The translations under genes and the position numbers were made by a program. This document shows positions 1 through 8,826 of a stretch of DNA of 64,000 nt, in pieces. Where the stretch lies: positions 868,001 to 932,000 of the forward strand of contig NC_012586.1 in the NCBI RefSeq assembly GCF_000018545.1. The letters run 5' to 3'. The stretch comes from Sinorhizobium fredii NGR234 (GTDB lineage: Bacteria; Pseudomonadota; Alphaproteobacteria; Rhizobiales; Rhizobiaceae). Below the pieces are notes generated by a model. The model saw nothing but the letters and a program-made list of their open reading frames with translations, did no database searches and was not told the origin of the DNA. The first letter of the stretch is position 1. The number at the start of each line of letters is the position of its first letter.

Positions 1-1286
1 ATCCTGCGGCAGCTGAAGCGGGATGCCGCGCTCGTGCGTAGCGACCCCACGATCCGGGTCGTCGGCATAGATGACTGGAGCTGGCGGCGATCCTGGCGCT
101 ACGGCACGGTGATCGTCGACCTGGAGCGCCGTGCGGTTGTCGATATCCTTGAGGACCGGAGCGTGGCGAGTGCCGCGCAATGGCTGGAGCGGCACCCTTC
201 TGTCGAAATCGTGAGCCGAGACCGATGCGGGCTTTACGCGCAAGCTGCTCGCGAGGGTGCGCCGCAAGCGCGTCAGGTGGCTGATCGGTTTCATCTCATG
301 CAGAATCTGCGCGTCGCAATCGAGGAGCAGATGAGCCTTTCCGGCCGCGCCACGGGACGAGCTTTGCTGCCGAATAGAAATACCGGAAGCGCGCAAATGG
401 ATCTGATTGAGGAGGATCCGCAGGTTGATGCAACGCATCGGCGCCGAGTGCGCCACGCTCATCGACAATCACGGCAGGCGGTGTTCGATACCGTGCACGC
501 CTTGCACAAGGAGGGCCTGTCCTGTTCGGAGATCGCACGGCGCACCGGCTACGGCCGGCGCAGCGTTGCGAAATGGCTGACTTTCGAGACATCACCCGAC
601 CGGCGAAGGTCGGCGTTGAAGCCGACATCCCCCTTATATTTCGAGGCGTTCTCGCCGAGTGCTGGAAAGATGGCAATCGCTGTGGACGGCATCTGTTTCA
701 CGATATCAAACAGCGCGGCTACACGGGCAGCTTTTCGAATCTCGAGCGGCTTCTCGCAACCTGGCGCCGCGCCGAGAGGTCGGTCAAGGACAGTGCGTCG
801 CCGGCTCCTATCATACCCGATCAACCGGCTCGCGATGCTGTCCCGATACGGGATCCGGAGACCGGCCATGTGATCTCGCCGGTAGTCGCAGCTGCCCTCT
901 GCATGAAGCCGCGAAGCATGGTGACGATCAATCAGGCTAGCAAGGTGGACGCGCTGAAGCAGGGATCACATAAGTTTGCCCTGATGCGCAGCCTTGCCAT
1001 GCGATTTCGCGGCATTCTCCGGAGCGGTGAATCGAGCAAGCTCGACATTTGGATCGACGATACCATCAGCTCCGGGCTCGCCCCGATGGTCCGGTTCGCG
1101 CGGGTCTTGCACCGTGACATCGGCGCCGTCCGCAACGCCATCGAATTGCCCTGGAGCAACGGCCAGGCAGAAGGCCAGATAAACCGCCTGAAGACGATCA
1201 AACGCGCGATGTACGGCAGAGCAGGCCCGGAGCTGCTCAGGGCGCGCATGCTGCCGCTTGACCAAAATCGCCACCACACAAAGTGA
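1..1286 (+). pseudogene. ISL3-family transposase, frameshifted and cut by the window edge
   Basis: The frame is open from base 1, so the N-terminus lies outside the window. The protein carries the ISL3 DDE-domain signature GIDDWSWRR and continues in this frame to about base 651. There it leaves the conserved frame: the expected Phe-Leu-Ala-Glu-Cys-Trp would need TTCCTC, but the sequence reads TTCTC, a one-base loss in a C run. The rest (AECWKDGNRCGRH onward) continues in the frame ending at 1286 and includes the conserved tail motif NGQAEGQINRLKT. The two parts together match one transposase, so this copy is probably inactive. A sequence near 1277-1295 may be the terminal repeat, but the left end is not visible to confirm it. 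Confidence 0.85.
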
Positions 1287-1628
1287 GGAAGAACCGCTTT
1301 AAATGCCAAGCGACAACAACACCGAAAAAATCTTAGGATTCTTGCGCTCCACTTCCCGAAGACTGCGACGAATGCCCAGACGATCGGAAAAAGCGTTTCT
1401 CCCGAATTTGGGGAACGGCCGGAGCAACTCGGGCTCGGCGGTCGCCCGGCGCGAAGATGAGAGCAGCACCCGCGGGAGGTACGGACACTGCTCTCCAGGT
1501 GCACCCACATAGTCGCTCGGGAAGTAAGCGACGCACGCAAACTGATCAGCTGGTGAATTGTTCCGAGCAGATCGCAGCTAAATGAAGATCTCAGTCACGA
1601 GCTCGCCCCCGGACCCGATCCGCCAACG
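1287..1628. other. Intergenic, no gene recognised
   Basis: Apart from the probable ISL3 end, I see no supported gene. The open frames here lack ribosome binding sites and overlap one another on both strands. Confidence 0.5.
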
Positions 1629-1838
1629 TCACGGTTGAAGCCGAAGCGCCAGTCGTTTTCCCTGTCTATCCTGGATTGCTTGCATGAGCAGGTCGAGCTC
1701 CCTGGCAGAAGGACCAAACTTGCCGAACAGCTCACTCGCCTTTTGTCGGGCGAGACTGTATCTTTCTGCAAATTCGTCCAGGCAATACTCGGGACCTGTT
1801 TGCCGCTTCACCTGGCGCTGTTTTACTATCTCCACCAT
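1629..1838 (-). CDS. Small conserved-looking hypothetical protein (69 aa)
   Basis: The start chosen is the internal ATG giving MVEIVKQRQ, because the reverse strand just upstream has a GGAG-type ribosome binding site at proper spacing; a longer frame to 1931 adds an unlikely Arg-rich leader. The product is charged and has an EFAERYSLARQKASELFGKFG segment that reads like a short helical module resembling a helix-turn-helix. It has no signal peptide or membrane segment. I do not recognise a family with certainty and assign no function. It stands alone between an ISL3 remnant and the c-di-GMP genes. Confidence 0.5.
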   Translation of the reverse strand: MVEIVKQRQVKRQTGPEYCLDEFAERYSLARQKASELFGKFGPSARELDLLMQAIQDRQGKRLALRLQP

Positions 1839-2470
1839 GAAGACTGCTCCAATCTCCCCAAGTGCGGACACTGCGTTCCTCTGCCGACGACGACAAGTCT
1901 GGACATGGGATTTTGTTCCACGGTGAACCAAAAAATAGTTTACCCGAGGCTAGTGGTCGAGACCACGGCCCGACCGTGAACAACGTGGCGAATTTTCCCG
2001 AGGTTCTGGGCGACGGCTGCAAGTCAGCGTGGGCACCCGATATCGACAGGGCGTGCGATGTGTTGAAGGTGGTGTCGGGCGCGAAAAGGTGCGGAGAAAC
2101 GCTGTGGTTGGAGGTTAAGTCTGTTTCCCAGTAATTCATGCTCTTTGCGAACATCACCGCGTCCGATGACAAAACGCTGTGCACTCGATGGAAAACGTCG
2201 GCAGACGCGGCCTCGCCTAATTCTCTTCGTCGGGGTGGCAGCTCCTCTTTACGGCTGTTTCTCAACAGCGTTTCACCAATTATTAATTGGGGCGGTTTTA
2301 CCGTAAGTTGTCCGATGGGTTGCATCTAGCGCCAATACAACCGCATGAACACGGGTCGGACGCGACAATTCCTGCCGCCGCAAATCCGATGCGAGGTCCT
2401 GACCTCACGCTTACCTGTTCGACGTCGTCACGGGCGTGATTGCCTGCGACGCTTCTTTGAAAGGCGCTGC
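1839..2470. other. Intergenic, no gene recognised
   Basis: About 630 bases with only short overlapping frames on both strands and no recognisable domain. The upstream region of the GGDEF-like gene lies at its right end. Confidence 0.5.
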
Positions 2471-3550
2471 ATGATGGCAATTGTGAATGCATCTTCCAAA
2501 CAGCTTGCGCTGCAGAACCGCAAGGAGCTTTTCTACACGGTCTTTGCGACCCTGAACCGGTTGGAGATCGACGCGTCTCCAGTGAACTACGAGCTCATGT
2601 ATGAGATCGTCAGCGGCAACAATCCGGAGCTTCGTGAGAAATTCGCGCGGCTTGGCAAGCCGATCTCCGACGAGGAACTCGAAGCCCTGGCGCGGACCTA
2701 CCTGCCGCATCACTTCGGCAAGTCGATCCATGACCAGTCCGCAGGTCGCCTGCAGAGCGAATTGTCGACCCTGAAGGAGTCTCTGCTATCGGGTCAGAAC
2801 TCGCTATCCAACTACACGAGCATGCTCGGCCAGGCGACCGGCAAGATTTCCTCTGCCGATCCGCGCGACATGAATACGATCCAGTCCGAGCTTCAGGCGA
2901 TCCGCCAGATGACGGAAGTGCAGCACTCGGCGAGCACGCAGATCCTCGAGCGCGTCTCGAACCAGATATCGGCCGTCGCGGCGATCACCAGCGATGTGGA
3001 CGCGTTCGAGCGGACAAAGTTCACCCACCTCGTCACCAATCTCGCCAACCGGCGTGGCTTCAACAAGAAGCTCGCCGAACTCTATGGTGGCGAACACTAT
3101 CCCGACGGGGTGTCGCTTCTTCTCTCTAATCTTCTGGTCCTCGAGCCCTTCGAGGGCAAGGATCTCATCAAGGTCAGGGAAGCCATCCTGGAGCGCCTCG
3201 GTTTTGCCGTGACGCGCGCCGTTCAGGCCACCGACTTCGCCGCCTGGCTCGAGCGGCCCCAGATCGGCATTCTCGTCTGGACGACGGCAGAAGCGGAAAT
3301 TCAGAAAATGGCGGACCATCTTCGAAAAAGCTGCCTTGCGGCATTCGATAGCCGCCAGGCGAAGATGCCTGCCGTCGTCACTCGGTTCGGCTGCAGCACG
3401 ACCTATGACGCCAGCACGGCCTCGGACCTTGTGGGGCAAGCGGAAAAGGCCCTGCAGACCGCCACGGAGACGACTAGCGACAAGGTAGTGTTCTCTTCTA
3501 CGGGCGGGGCTGGCGGCGCCCGCAAGGATTGGATGCTCTATCGCGGCTGA
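2471..3550 (+). CDS. Degenerate GGDEF-type protein
   Basis: The start is one of two adjacent ATG codons at 2471/2474, preceded by GAAAGG; an upstream in-frame ATG at 2345 gives an Arg-rich leader without support. The N-terminal ~100 residues (NRKELFYTVFATLNRLEID, then SPVNYELMYEIVSG) match the leader region seen in many rhizobial diguanylate cyclases. The C-terminal half has a GGDEF-like layout, starting at the LTNLANRRGFNKKL segment, but the signature loop is missing: no GGDEF or GGEEF appears. It is therefore unlikely to make c-di-GMP, and a regulatory or binding role is more plausible. It is cytoplasmic, with no membrane segment. A GGDEF-EAL gene follows 76 bases downstream on the same strand. 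Confidence 0.7.
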   Translation: MMAIVNASSKQLALQNRKELFYTVFATLNRLEIDASPVNYELMYEIVSGNNPELREKFARLGKPISDEELEALARTYLPHHFGKSIHDQSAGRLQSELSTLKESLLSGQNSLSNYTSMLGQATGKISSADPRDMNTIQSELQAIRQMTEVQHSASTQILERVSNQISAVAAITSDVDAFERTKFTHLVTNLANRRGFNKKLAELYGGEHYPDGVSLLLSNLLVLEPFEGKDLIKVREAILERLGFAVTRAVQATDFAAWLERPQIGILVWTTAEAEIQKMADHLRKSCLAAFDSRQAKMPAVVTRFGCSTTYDASTASDLVGQAEKALQTATETTSDKVVFSSTGGAGGARKDWMLYRG

Positions 3551-3625
3551 CCGGCAGGATCGGGCAGCGCCTTGAATTTATAATTTGCAGTAAAAGCATT
3601 CTTTGCAATCGGTTTTGGCGAATGG

Positions 3626-5593
3626 GTGAGTGGGGGCGAGCCTGTGTGCGCAAGCAATTTGATTCAGAATTTAATTCTATCCAGATCGGCCGAATACAAG
3701 GACGCGCTGCTTAGAGCGCAGTGCAAGGTGATATCGAGGCAGGTTCCGCTGATGCATGTCCTGTGCATCGTGAATATCTGGGCGCTCTCCTTTACGACGT
3801 TCAGCGATGCGCCGCTCGCCCTGAGCCTGTATTGTCCCTTGATCCTGACAATGCTCTGCGCAAGCCAGGCCCTATGGTGGCTGAAGATTGGTGCGGGCGT
3901 TCCAGCGGTTGAAGACGCCGAGCTCGCCTTGGTTCGCACCGGCCGGTTCTCGGGCCTTATCACGCTTGCACTCTGCGCCTGGGCGCTGGCCGTTTTTGCG
4001 CATGTCGATGCGTATGGTCAGTCGCACGTCGTGTTCTTCATGGCGATAACGATCATCGGCAGTGTTTCCTGTCTCACGTATCTGCTGCCCGCCGCCATTG
4101 TCGTCGGCCTCGTCGCCAACGCAGTCTTCCTCGCCTTTCTGGTGCCGAGTGGAAATACCGTCTTCCTGACGATGTCGCTCAATGTCGTCGTCGTATCCGG
4201 CGCCTTTCTGCTTGTTCTCGCGGGCAATTACAGGGAGTTTACCGCACAGGTCGAAGCGCAACTGAGAACGGAGGCGCTCGGCCGCGAAAACCAGCGCCTG
4301 GCGAACATCGACAGCCTCACGCACCTGCCGAACCGGCGGAGCTTCTTTGCGCGATTGTCGGCGGAATGCGCCGCCGCGTCGTCGAACCAATCGCGGCTGG
4401 CCGTTGCCATGCTCGATCTCGATGGGTTCAAGGCCGTCAACGATCTGTACGGCCACCCCACGGGGGACTGCCTTTTGGTCGAGGTCGGGCGCCGCTTGGA
4501 GCAGGCTTGTCCAGGTGACGCCTTTCTTGCCAGGCTGGGCGGGGACGAGTACGCCATCATTGTCGCAAGCGCCGACGAGGCCGATCTGCTGAGGCTCGGC
4601 GACCGGATATGCGAAGAAGTCGCGGCCCCTTATGTGCTCGACGGCATCAGCGTGCTGATTTCGGCCTCTGTCGGTTTCGCCGTCTATCCGGACCATGCGG
4701 CCGAGCCGGATCTGGTTTTTGAATATGCCGACTATGCGCTCTACGAGGCGAAGCAGAACAAGACGGGGCGGCCCGTATTGTTCTGCAGGGAGCACAGCTT
4801 TGCGATCCTCAGAAACGCCAAGATCGAACAGGCGCTCCGCGATGCGGATTTGCGCTCGGAGATCGCCGTCGCCTTCCAGCCAATCATCGACCTGGAAACG
4901 GGTCGCGTCGCGGCTTTCGAAGCGTTGTCTCGCTGGGAAAGTCGCGAGCTCGGCGATGTTTCGCCCGCACAGTTCATCCCGATTGCCGAGAAGGCGGGCC
5001 TCGTCAGCGAACTGACGCGCGTTCTTCTCGAGCAGTCGCTTTGCGCCGCGCAACAATGGCCGGAACCGTTGCGGCTCTCATTCAATCTCTCGCCGAAGGA
5101 CATATGCGCGGCCGGGGGTGCGTTGCGGATCGCCAATATCGTCCTGAAGAGCGGCTTCGACCCGAGGCGGATCGACTTCGAAATCACCGAGACCGCGATG
5201 ATGCACGACTTTCCGCATGCCAGGCAGGCCGTCGAGGCCCTCAGGGCGCTTGGATGCGGCATTTCGCTTGATGATTTCGGTACCGGATATTCGAGCCTTA
5301 CCCAGCTTCAGACGCTGCCGATCACGAAGCTCAAGATCGATCGTTGCTTTGTCACCGACCTCCAGGAGCAAACGACGGGCTACAGGATCGTCAAGTCGAT
5401 GCTTTCGCTGGCAAGGGAAATGGGCATTGATTGCATTGTCGAAGGCGTGGAAACCGAGGAGGAGTTGCGTACTTTGCGTCAGCTGGGCTGCCGGCTGGTA
5501 CAGGGATTTCACATGTCGAAGCCGCTCGATCAGCAGGCCGCTCGGCGATATGTGGGAGCGGTCTTGATCGAACCGGGCAGGCTCTCGGCCTGA
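3626..5593 (+). CDS. Membrane-bound GGDEF-EAL c-di-GMP enzyme (655 aa)
   Basis: A GTG start at 3626 gives a protein with about six hydrophobic segments between residues ~45 and ~205, then a GGDEF domain and an EAL domain. The GGDEF domain has the DSLTHLPNRR entry motif and GGDEY near residue 305, a variant that is usually active. The upstream RxxD inhibitory site is absent, since the Arg position is Pro. The EAL domain has EAL near residue 431, DDFGTGYSS near 547 and EGVETEEE near 605, so metal and substrate residues look present. Both synthesis and breakdown of c-di-GMP are possible; which one dominates cannot be read from sequence. The N-terminal membrane module may be a sensor. It lies between a degenerate GGDEF gene and a PilZ gene, all on one strand. 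Confidence 0.92.
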   Translation: MSGGEPVCASNLIQNLILSRSAEYKDALLRAQCKVISRQVPLMHVLCIVNIWALSFTTFSDAPLALSLYCPLILTMLCASQALWWLKIGAGVPAVEDAELALVRTGRFSGLITLALCAWALAVFAHVDAYGQSHVVFFMAITIIGSVSCLTYLLPAAIVVGLVANAVFLAFLVPSGNTVFLTMSLNVVVVSGAFLLVLAGNYREFTAQVEAQLRTEALGRENQRLANIDSLTHLPNRRSFFARLSAECAAASSNQSRLAVAMLDLDGFKAVNDLYGHPTGDCLLVEVGRRLEQACPGDAFLARLGGDEYAIIVASADEADLLRLGDRICEEVAAPYVLDGISVLISASVGFAVYPDHAAEPDLVFEYADYALYEAKQNKTGRPVLFCREHSFAILRNAKIEQALRDADLRSEIAVAFQPIIDLETGRVAAFEALSRWESRELGDVSPAQFIPIAEKAGLVSELTRVLLEQSLCAAQQWPEPLRLSFNLSPKDICAAGGALRIANIVLKSGFDPRRIDFEITETAMMHDFPHARQAVEALRALGCGISLDDFGTGYSSLTQLQTLPITKLKIDRCFVTDLQEQTTGYRIVKSMLSLAREMGIDCIVEGVETEEELRTLRQLGCRLVQGFHMSKPLDQQAARRYVGAVLIEPGRLSA

Positions 5594-5880
5594 TGGCGCC
5601 GCTCGATCGATGCATCGGGGAGTTTGCGGCACCTGTCTATCGCGATGCCGCCTGGCTAAGGAGGACTTTCCAACCCGAAGTGTGCGTCGCGCCCGAAATG
5701 TTGGCGTAGAATACGCGGGGAATGTCTTGCGCATTTTCTGGTTTCCACGAGTAAAGGTCTATCTATGCGCTTGAATATCTTATGTCGTATCTTAAAATGC
5801 AGAGATATTGCGGAGATTATAAGTTGATTCAGGATTTTAAGCTAGTTTCCAGGCGGTCAAGGTAATTTCGCGAGGACGAT

Positions 5881-6189
5881 ATGCCATACAAGGACAGTGT
5901 TCAGCGTGTTTCTACGAGAACGCAGACCCAGATCACCGGGAACGTCAGTTGCAAGACAGGATCGAGCAACGGGATCGTCAAGGATCTTTCCGAAGAGGGT
6001 ATCTGCTTTCAGCTCCTATTCGATATCGGCGCCCGCACCGGCCAGGAGGTCACGATCCGCAGCGCGGAGCTCGGCCTTCTGACCGGCATCGTTCGGTGGA
6101 ACAGGGGCGACCGTATCGGAATCAAGCTCAAGCTCTCATCCAACACCGCGGCGCAGATCGCGTCGTACTACAAATTCTTCCAGGCCTGA
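5881..6189 (+). CDS. Single-domain PilZ protein, c-di-GMP receptor
   Basis: This 102-residue protein consists of a PilZ domain only. Both parts of the ligand motif are present: RVSTR (RxxxR, residues 9-13) and DLSEEG (DxSxxG, residues 35-40), so it should bind c-di-GMP. It has no signal peptide or membrane segment. It follows the GGDEF-EAL gene on the same strand after about 290 bases and may be transcribed separately. Single-domain PilZ proteins act as adaptors for motility or polysaccharide machinery in other bacteria; its partner here is unknown. Confidence 0.9.
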   Translation: MPYKDSVQRVSTRTQTQITGNVSCKTGSSNGIVKDLSEEGICFQLLFDIGARTGQEVTIRSAELGLLTGIVRWNRGDRIGIKLKLSSNTAAQIASYYKFFQA

Positions 6190-6199
6190 CTGCCTGTCT

Positions 6200-6293
6200 C
6201 CTTAAATCGACGTCGATTTAAGGACAAAGACATGCAGCAATTCAAAGTGCCACAGCGGCCTTTGCGCGCCTGATAAGGCGCGCGGCGCTGTAG
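6200..6293. repeat. RIME-like palindromic repeat, copy A
   Basis: This begins with a perfect 24-base palindrome (6200-6223, halves CCTTAAATCGAC and GTCGATTTAAGG). It continues with the GCAGCAATTCAAAGTG block and a strong hairpin GCGCGCC-TGATAA-GGCGCGC flanked by ACAGCG/CGCTGT arms. This layout matches the Rhizobium-specific intergenic mosaic elements described in Sinorhizobium. The family name is from memory and needs an alignment. It could also serve as a terminator for the PilZ gene. Confidence 0.7.
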
Positions 6294-6459
6294 GTCCCGT
6301 TCGCCCGGCTGACCAGCGAGCTCGGGAAATGCCGGGAGGTATGTGAGGATCAGAGGCGCAGCGCCGCCGTGTAGGCTCTTGGCGGTGTCCGTCACGTGGA
6401 TGCGCATCAGCCGGTCGAATTCTTCGAAGTCGCCCTTTTCGAGGAGCGCGACGAGCGCG
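6220..6459. repeat. Direct repeat copy A: RIME plus gntR 3' end
   Basis: This segment is near-identical to 7901-8139 in the same orientation. On the reverse strand it encodes the last residues of the GntR regulator at 8033 (GDFEEFDRLMRIHVTDTAK), then diverges. It is a truncated second copy of the regulator's 3' end together with its downstream RIME. The two copies bracket the abiE genes. Confidence 0.85.
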
Positions 6460-6462
6460 GGT

Positions 6463-6943
6463 GCTGGCGGTCCATGGCGGCGTGGAGCTTTCCGCCGAAC
6501 AGATCTTCGAAGGAGACCACCTGCACGGCGGCGTAGCCGAACTCGTCTTTTACGGCCGCGGATACGGCGCGTTCCTCTAGATCGTGGACGACGCCCCGTG
6601 TGACGGGCGAGGTTTCGACTTTGACTTCGGCGCCGCCGAGGCGGGCGCGGATGCGGGTTGCGCCGCCGCCGCCGCCGTCGATGCGGCGGGCATCGAGTCC
6701 GGCGATGCCGCGACTGGCGGCGATCATGATCCGGTCGAGTGTTTCGTTGATGTCGGCCAAGCTTTCGGCTCGGTCGCGCACGGGCAGGTAGGTCAGGTCG
6801 ATGTCGACCTACAGGCGCGGCATATCGCGGTAGAACAGGTTGATGGCCGTGCCGCCTTTGAGGGCGAAACCCTTCTCCAGCGCAATGAACGATAGGAGGC
6901 GCATCAGCAGGGATACCTGCGCGGCGTAAGGTTCACGGGCCAT
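6463..6943 (-). pseudogene. abiEii: AbiEii-type nucleotidyltransferase toxin, nonsense-mutated and truncated
   Basis: From the ATG at 6943 the frame reads MAREPYAAQ and contains KGGTAINLFYRD, the conserved GG(T/S) nucleotidyltransferase motif. Codon 45 is TAG at 6811-6809, just before the VDIDLTYLP motif. Without that stop the frame continues through the core (FEDLFGGKLHAA) to about 6463, where it runs into the duplicated gntR tail. The C-terminal half of the usual toxin is therefore also missing. Both lesions predict loss of toxin activity. The gene overlaps the antitoxin gene by 11 bases, as expected for a translationally coupled AbiE operon. Type IV toxins of this family transfer nucleotides and are neutralised without stable complex formation. 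Confidence 0.82.
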
Positions 6944-7757
6944 CGGTCTCTCCTATTGGCTGGACGAATTCCGGAGGGACCGTGATCCGGTACCGGGGAT
7001 GTAACTTGCCCCCCTTCACCAGCGCGCGGTCGCCGGTGCCGAGGTCGAATTCCTCTGCCTGGAGGCGTTCGCGCCAGGAATGCTTGTGGCGGTCCGCGAA
7101 GACGAAGAACAGGCGGCGGACCTTGATCTTGCGGCAGCTGTTCAGGAGTGCTGCGAGGCGGCGCGGGCTAAGAGTGGCGAGCCCTTCGAACACCATGTCG
7201 AGATTATGGAAGCTCTCATGTTCCGGCAGTTCGTCGAGAGCTTCGAGGATCGCGCGTTCCGGGGAGGATATCCGCATGGCCCATCCCCAGGGCAACGTAG
7301 TCGCGCTCGCCGACTTGTTTTCGGTGAGGCCGAGATCGGGTTCGCTGAACAGGGAGAGGGTGCGCGTGGTTATCGGTGCGTCGAGCTGAAGGCGGGCCAG
7401 CCATGACGGAATGTCATCGCCATAGAGCCAGGCGGGCCTAGATGCGCCAAGCGGCAGGTGGTGGATGTAGCCCAGCAGGCCGAGAGCGGTGCTGCCGCCG
7501 GCATGGACCGGATAGTTCATGATATGCTGGAGTGAAAGCAGGCAGGTCTGCCAATCAAGCGGGACCGGCTGCGGGGCTGGACGGCGGAAGACCCCGCGCT
7601 CAAGGCGATCCAGCCAGCCGCTCTCTATATATTTGCGGGTCAGGAACCGGCTGACGCCGTGTGACTCCAGCCATGGCGCATCGACAACGAAGCCAGCCGG
7701 GACGGCTTCGAGAACGCTCTTTAGCTTGTCTTCTTTAAGTGCACCCATGGTACACAT
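6933..7757 (-). CDS. abiEi: AbiEi-family antitoxin / transcriptional regulator
   Basis: The start is either ATG 7757 or 7748 (MCTMGALKED); a longer frame to 7901 has no support. The protein has an N-terminal winged-helix-like region (WLESHGVSRFLTRKYIESGWLDRLERGVFRR), typical of AbiEi antitoxins, followed by the larger C-terminal domain. Antitoxins of this family repress their own operon and counter the AbiEii toxin. This gene looks intact while the downstream toxin gene is not, a common end state because an orphan antitoxin is harmless. Its upstream region has two GGTACAC direct repeats that could be its operators. Confidence 0.85.
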   Translation of the reverse strand: MCTMGALKEDKLKSVLEAVPAGFVVDAPWLESHGVSRFLTRKYIESGWLDRLERGVFRRPAPQPVPLDWQTCLLSLQHIMNYPVHAGGSTALGLLGYIHHLPLGASRPAWLYGDDIPSWLARLQLDAPITTRTLSLFSEPDLGLTENKSASATTLPWGWAMRISSPERAILEALDELPEHESFHNLDMVFEGLATLSPRRLAALLNSCRKIKVRRLFFVFADRHKHSWRERLQAEEFDLGTGDRALVKGGKLHPRYRITVPPEFVQPIGETDGP

Positions 7758-7828
7758 AATAACAAATTTATAAAGAGATGTGCAAGGGACTCTTTGAGAG
7801 CCGCCTAATTTGGGTATCCAAGGTACAC
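7749..7828. promoter_or_regulatory. Candidate AbiEi operator region
   Basis: GGTACAC occurs at 7749-7755 and again at 7822-7828 in the same orientation, with an AT-rich stretch between, at the start and upstream of abiEi. AbiEi proteins are known to autoregulate from repeats upstream of their operon. Function here is inferred from position only. Confidence 0.35.
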
Positions 7829-7900
7829 GAAAATGGCAATTTTCGAAGAGAGGCTCGCTCCGCCATAGGCTAGCCAGGCTCTGGGCTGGCGCCCGAACCA

Positions 7901-8139
7901 CTTAAGGGCAAAGGCATGCAGCAATTCAAAGTGCACAGCGGCCTTTGCGCGCCTGATAAGGCGCGCGGCGCGGTAGGTCCCGGTCGCCCGGCTGACCAGC
8001 GATCTCGGGAGGAGCGCGGAGGCGTGCGCGGATCAGAGGCGCAGCGCCGCCGTGTAGGTCTTCGCGGTGTCCGTCACATGGATGCGCATCAGCCGGTCGA
8101 ATTCTTCGAAGTCGCCCTTTTCGAAGAGCGCGACGAAGG
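7901..8139. repeat. Direct repeat copy B: RIME plus gntR 3' end
   Basis: This is the partner of 6220-6459. It contains a RIME-like hairpin region (about 7901-7975), but lacks the perfect 24-base palindrome at its left edge, and the true 3' end of the intact gntR gene. Confidence 0.85.
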
Positions 8140-8707
8140 CGCGGTGTTCCTTGAAGGAGCGGGGCGTCTGCACGTCGATCGGCGCGCTGTAATTGGTCCT
8201 GAGCGCCGCAACCCGCCCGGCGACCAGCCGGTAGGAGTCCTCAACGTAGCGATTGCCGCAGTGGTTGACGAAGGCGTCATGAAAGGCCGTATCGGCCCGT
8301 CCGTAGGCAACCTTGTCCTTTGCCTCCACGGCCATCTCCATCTCGCCGATTACCCGTCTGAGCTCGACGAGCGTGCCGTCCCGGTCATTGCGGTAGGCAA
8401 GCCTGGCCGCCTGCGGTTCCAGAATGGCGCGGAATTCGCAGAGCATGGCGATATCCTCGGCGTCCGGGCTGAACACGAAGCTGCCGACCTGCGGGCGGAT
8501 CACCACCAGTCCCTGCAACTGGAGCTGGTTCAGGGCTTCCCGAACGGGGGTCCGGCTGATCCCGAAGGATTGCGCCAGCATCTCCTCGGCGATGACGGCG
8601 CCCGGCGGAAACTCGCCTTCGATGATCGCCTGTCTGAGACGCGACGCCACCTTCTGGGCCAGAGATTGTGACGGCTCGAGCTTCAATGACGGCATGGCGG
8701 GATCCAT
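8033..8707 (-). CDS. GntR-family (FCD domain) transcriptional regulator
   Basis: The start at 8707 (MDPAMPSLK) gives 224 residues; MPSLK at 8695 is an alternative. The N-terminus has a winged helix-turn-helix (ASRLRQAIIEGEFPPG, then SFGISRTPVREALNQL), the GntR hallmark. The C-terminal ~140 residues form the helical FCD ligand/metal-binding domain. It follows the TRAP transporter and dehydrogenase genes on the same strand and most likely represses them until the substrate or an intermediate binds. The perfect palindrome at 13117-13133 is the best operator candidate. Its 3' end is duplicated at 6294-6459. Confidence 0.9.
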   Translation of the reverse strand: MDPAMPSLKLEPSQSLAQKVASRLRQAIIEGEFPPGAVIAEEMLAQSFGISRTPVREALNQLQLQGLVVIRPQVGSFVFSPDAEDIAMLCEFRAILEPQAARLAYRNDRDGTLVELRRVIGEMEMAVEAKDKVAYGRADTAFHDAFVNHCGNRYVEDSYRLVAGRVAALRTNYSAPIDVQTPRSFKEHRAFVALFEKGDFEEFDRLMRIHVTDTAKTYTAALRL

Positions 8708-8826
8708 TTGCAGGCGACTGCCGCCGTTGAGGAAAGACCCGTTACGGCGGCTGCCAGAGATATATACACGGGCGCCGGATGGCGACAAGCCGGTCCGGCG
8801 CCGAGCGATCTTGCTGCTTCGAAGTG

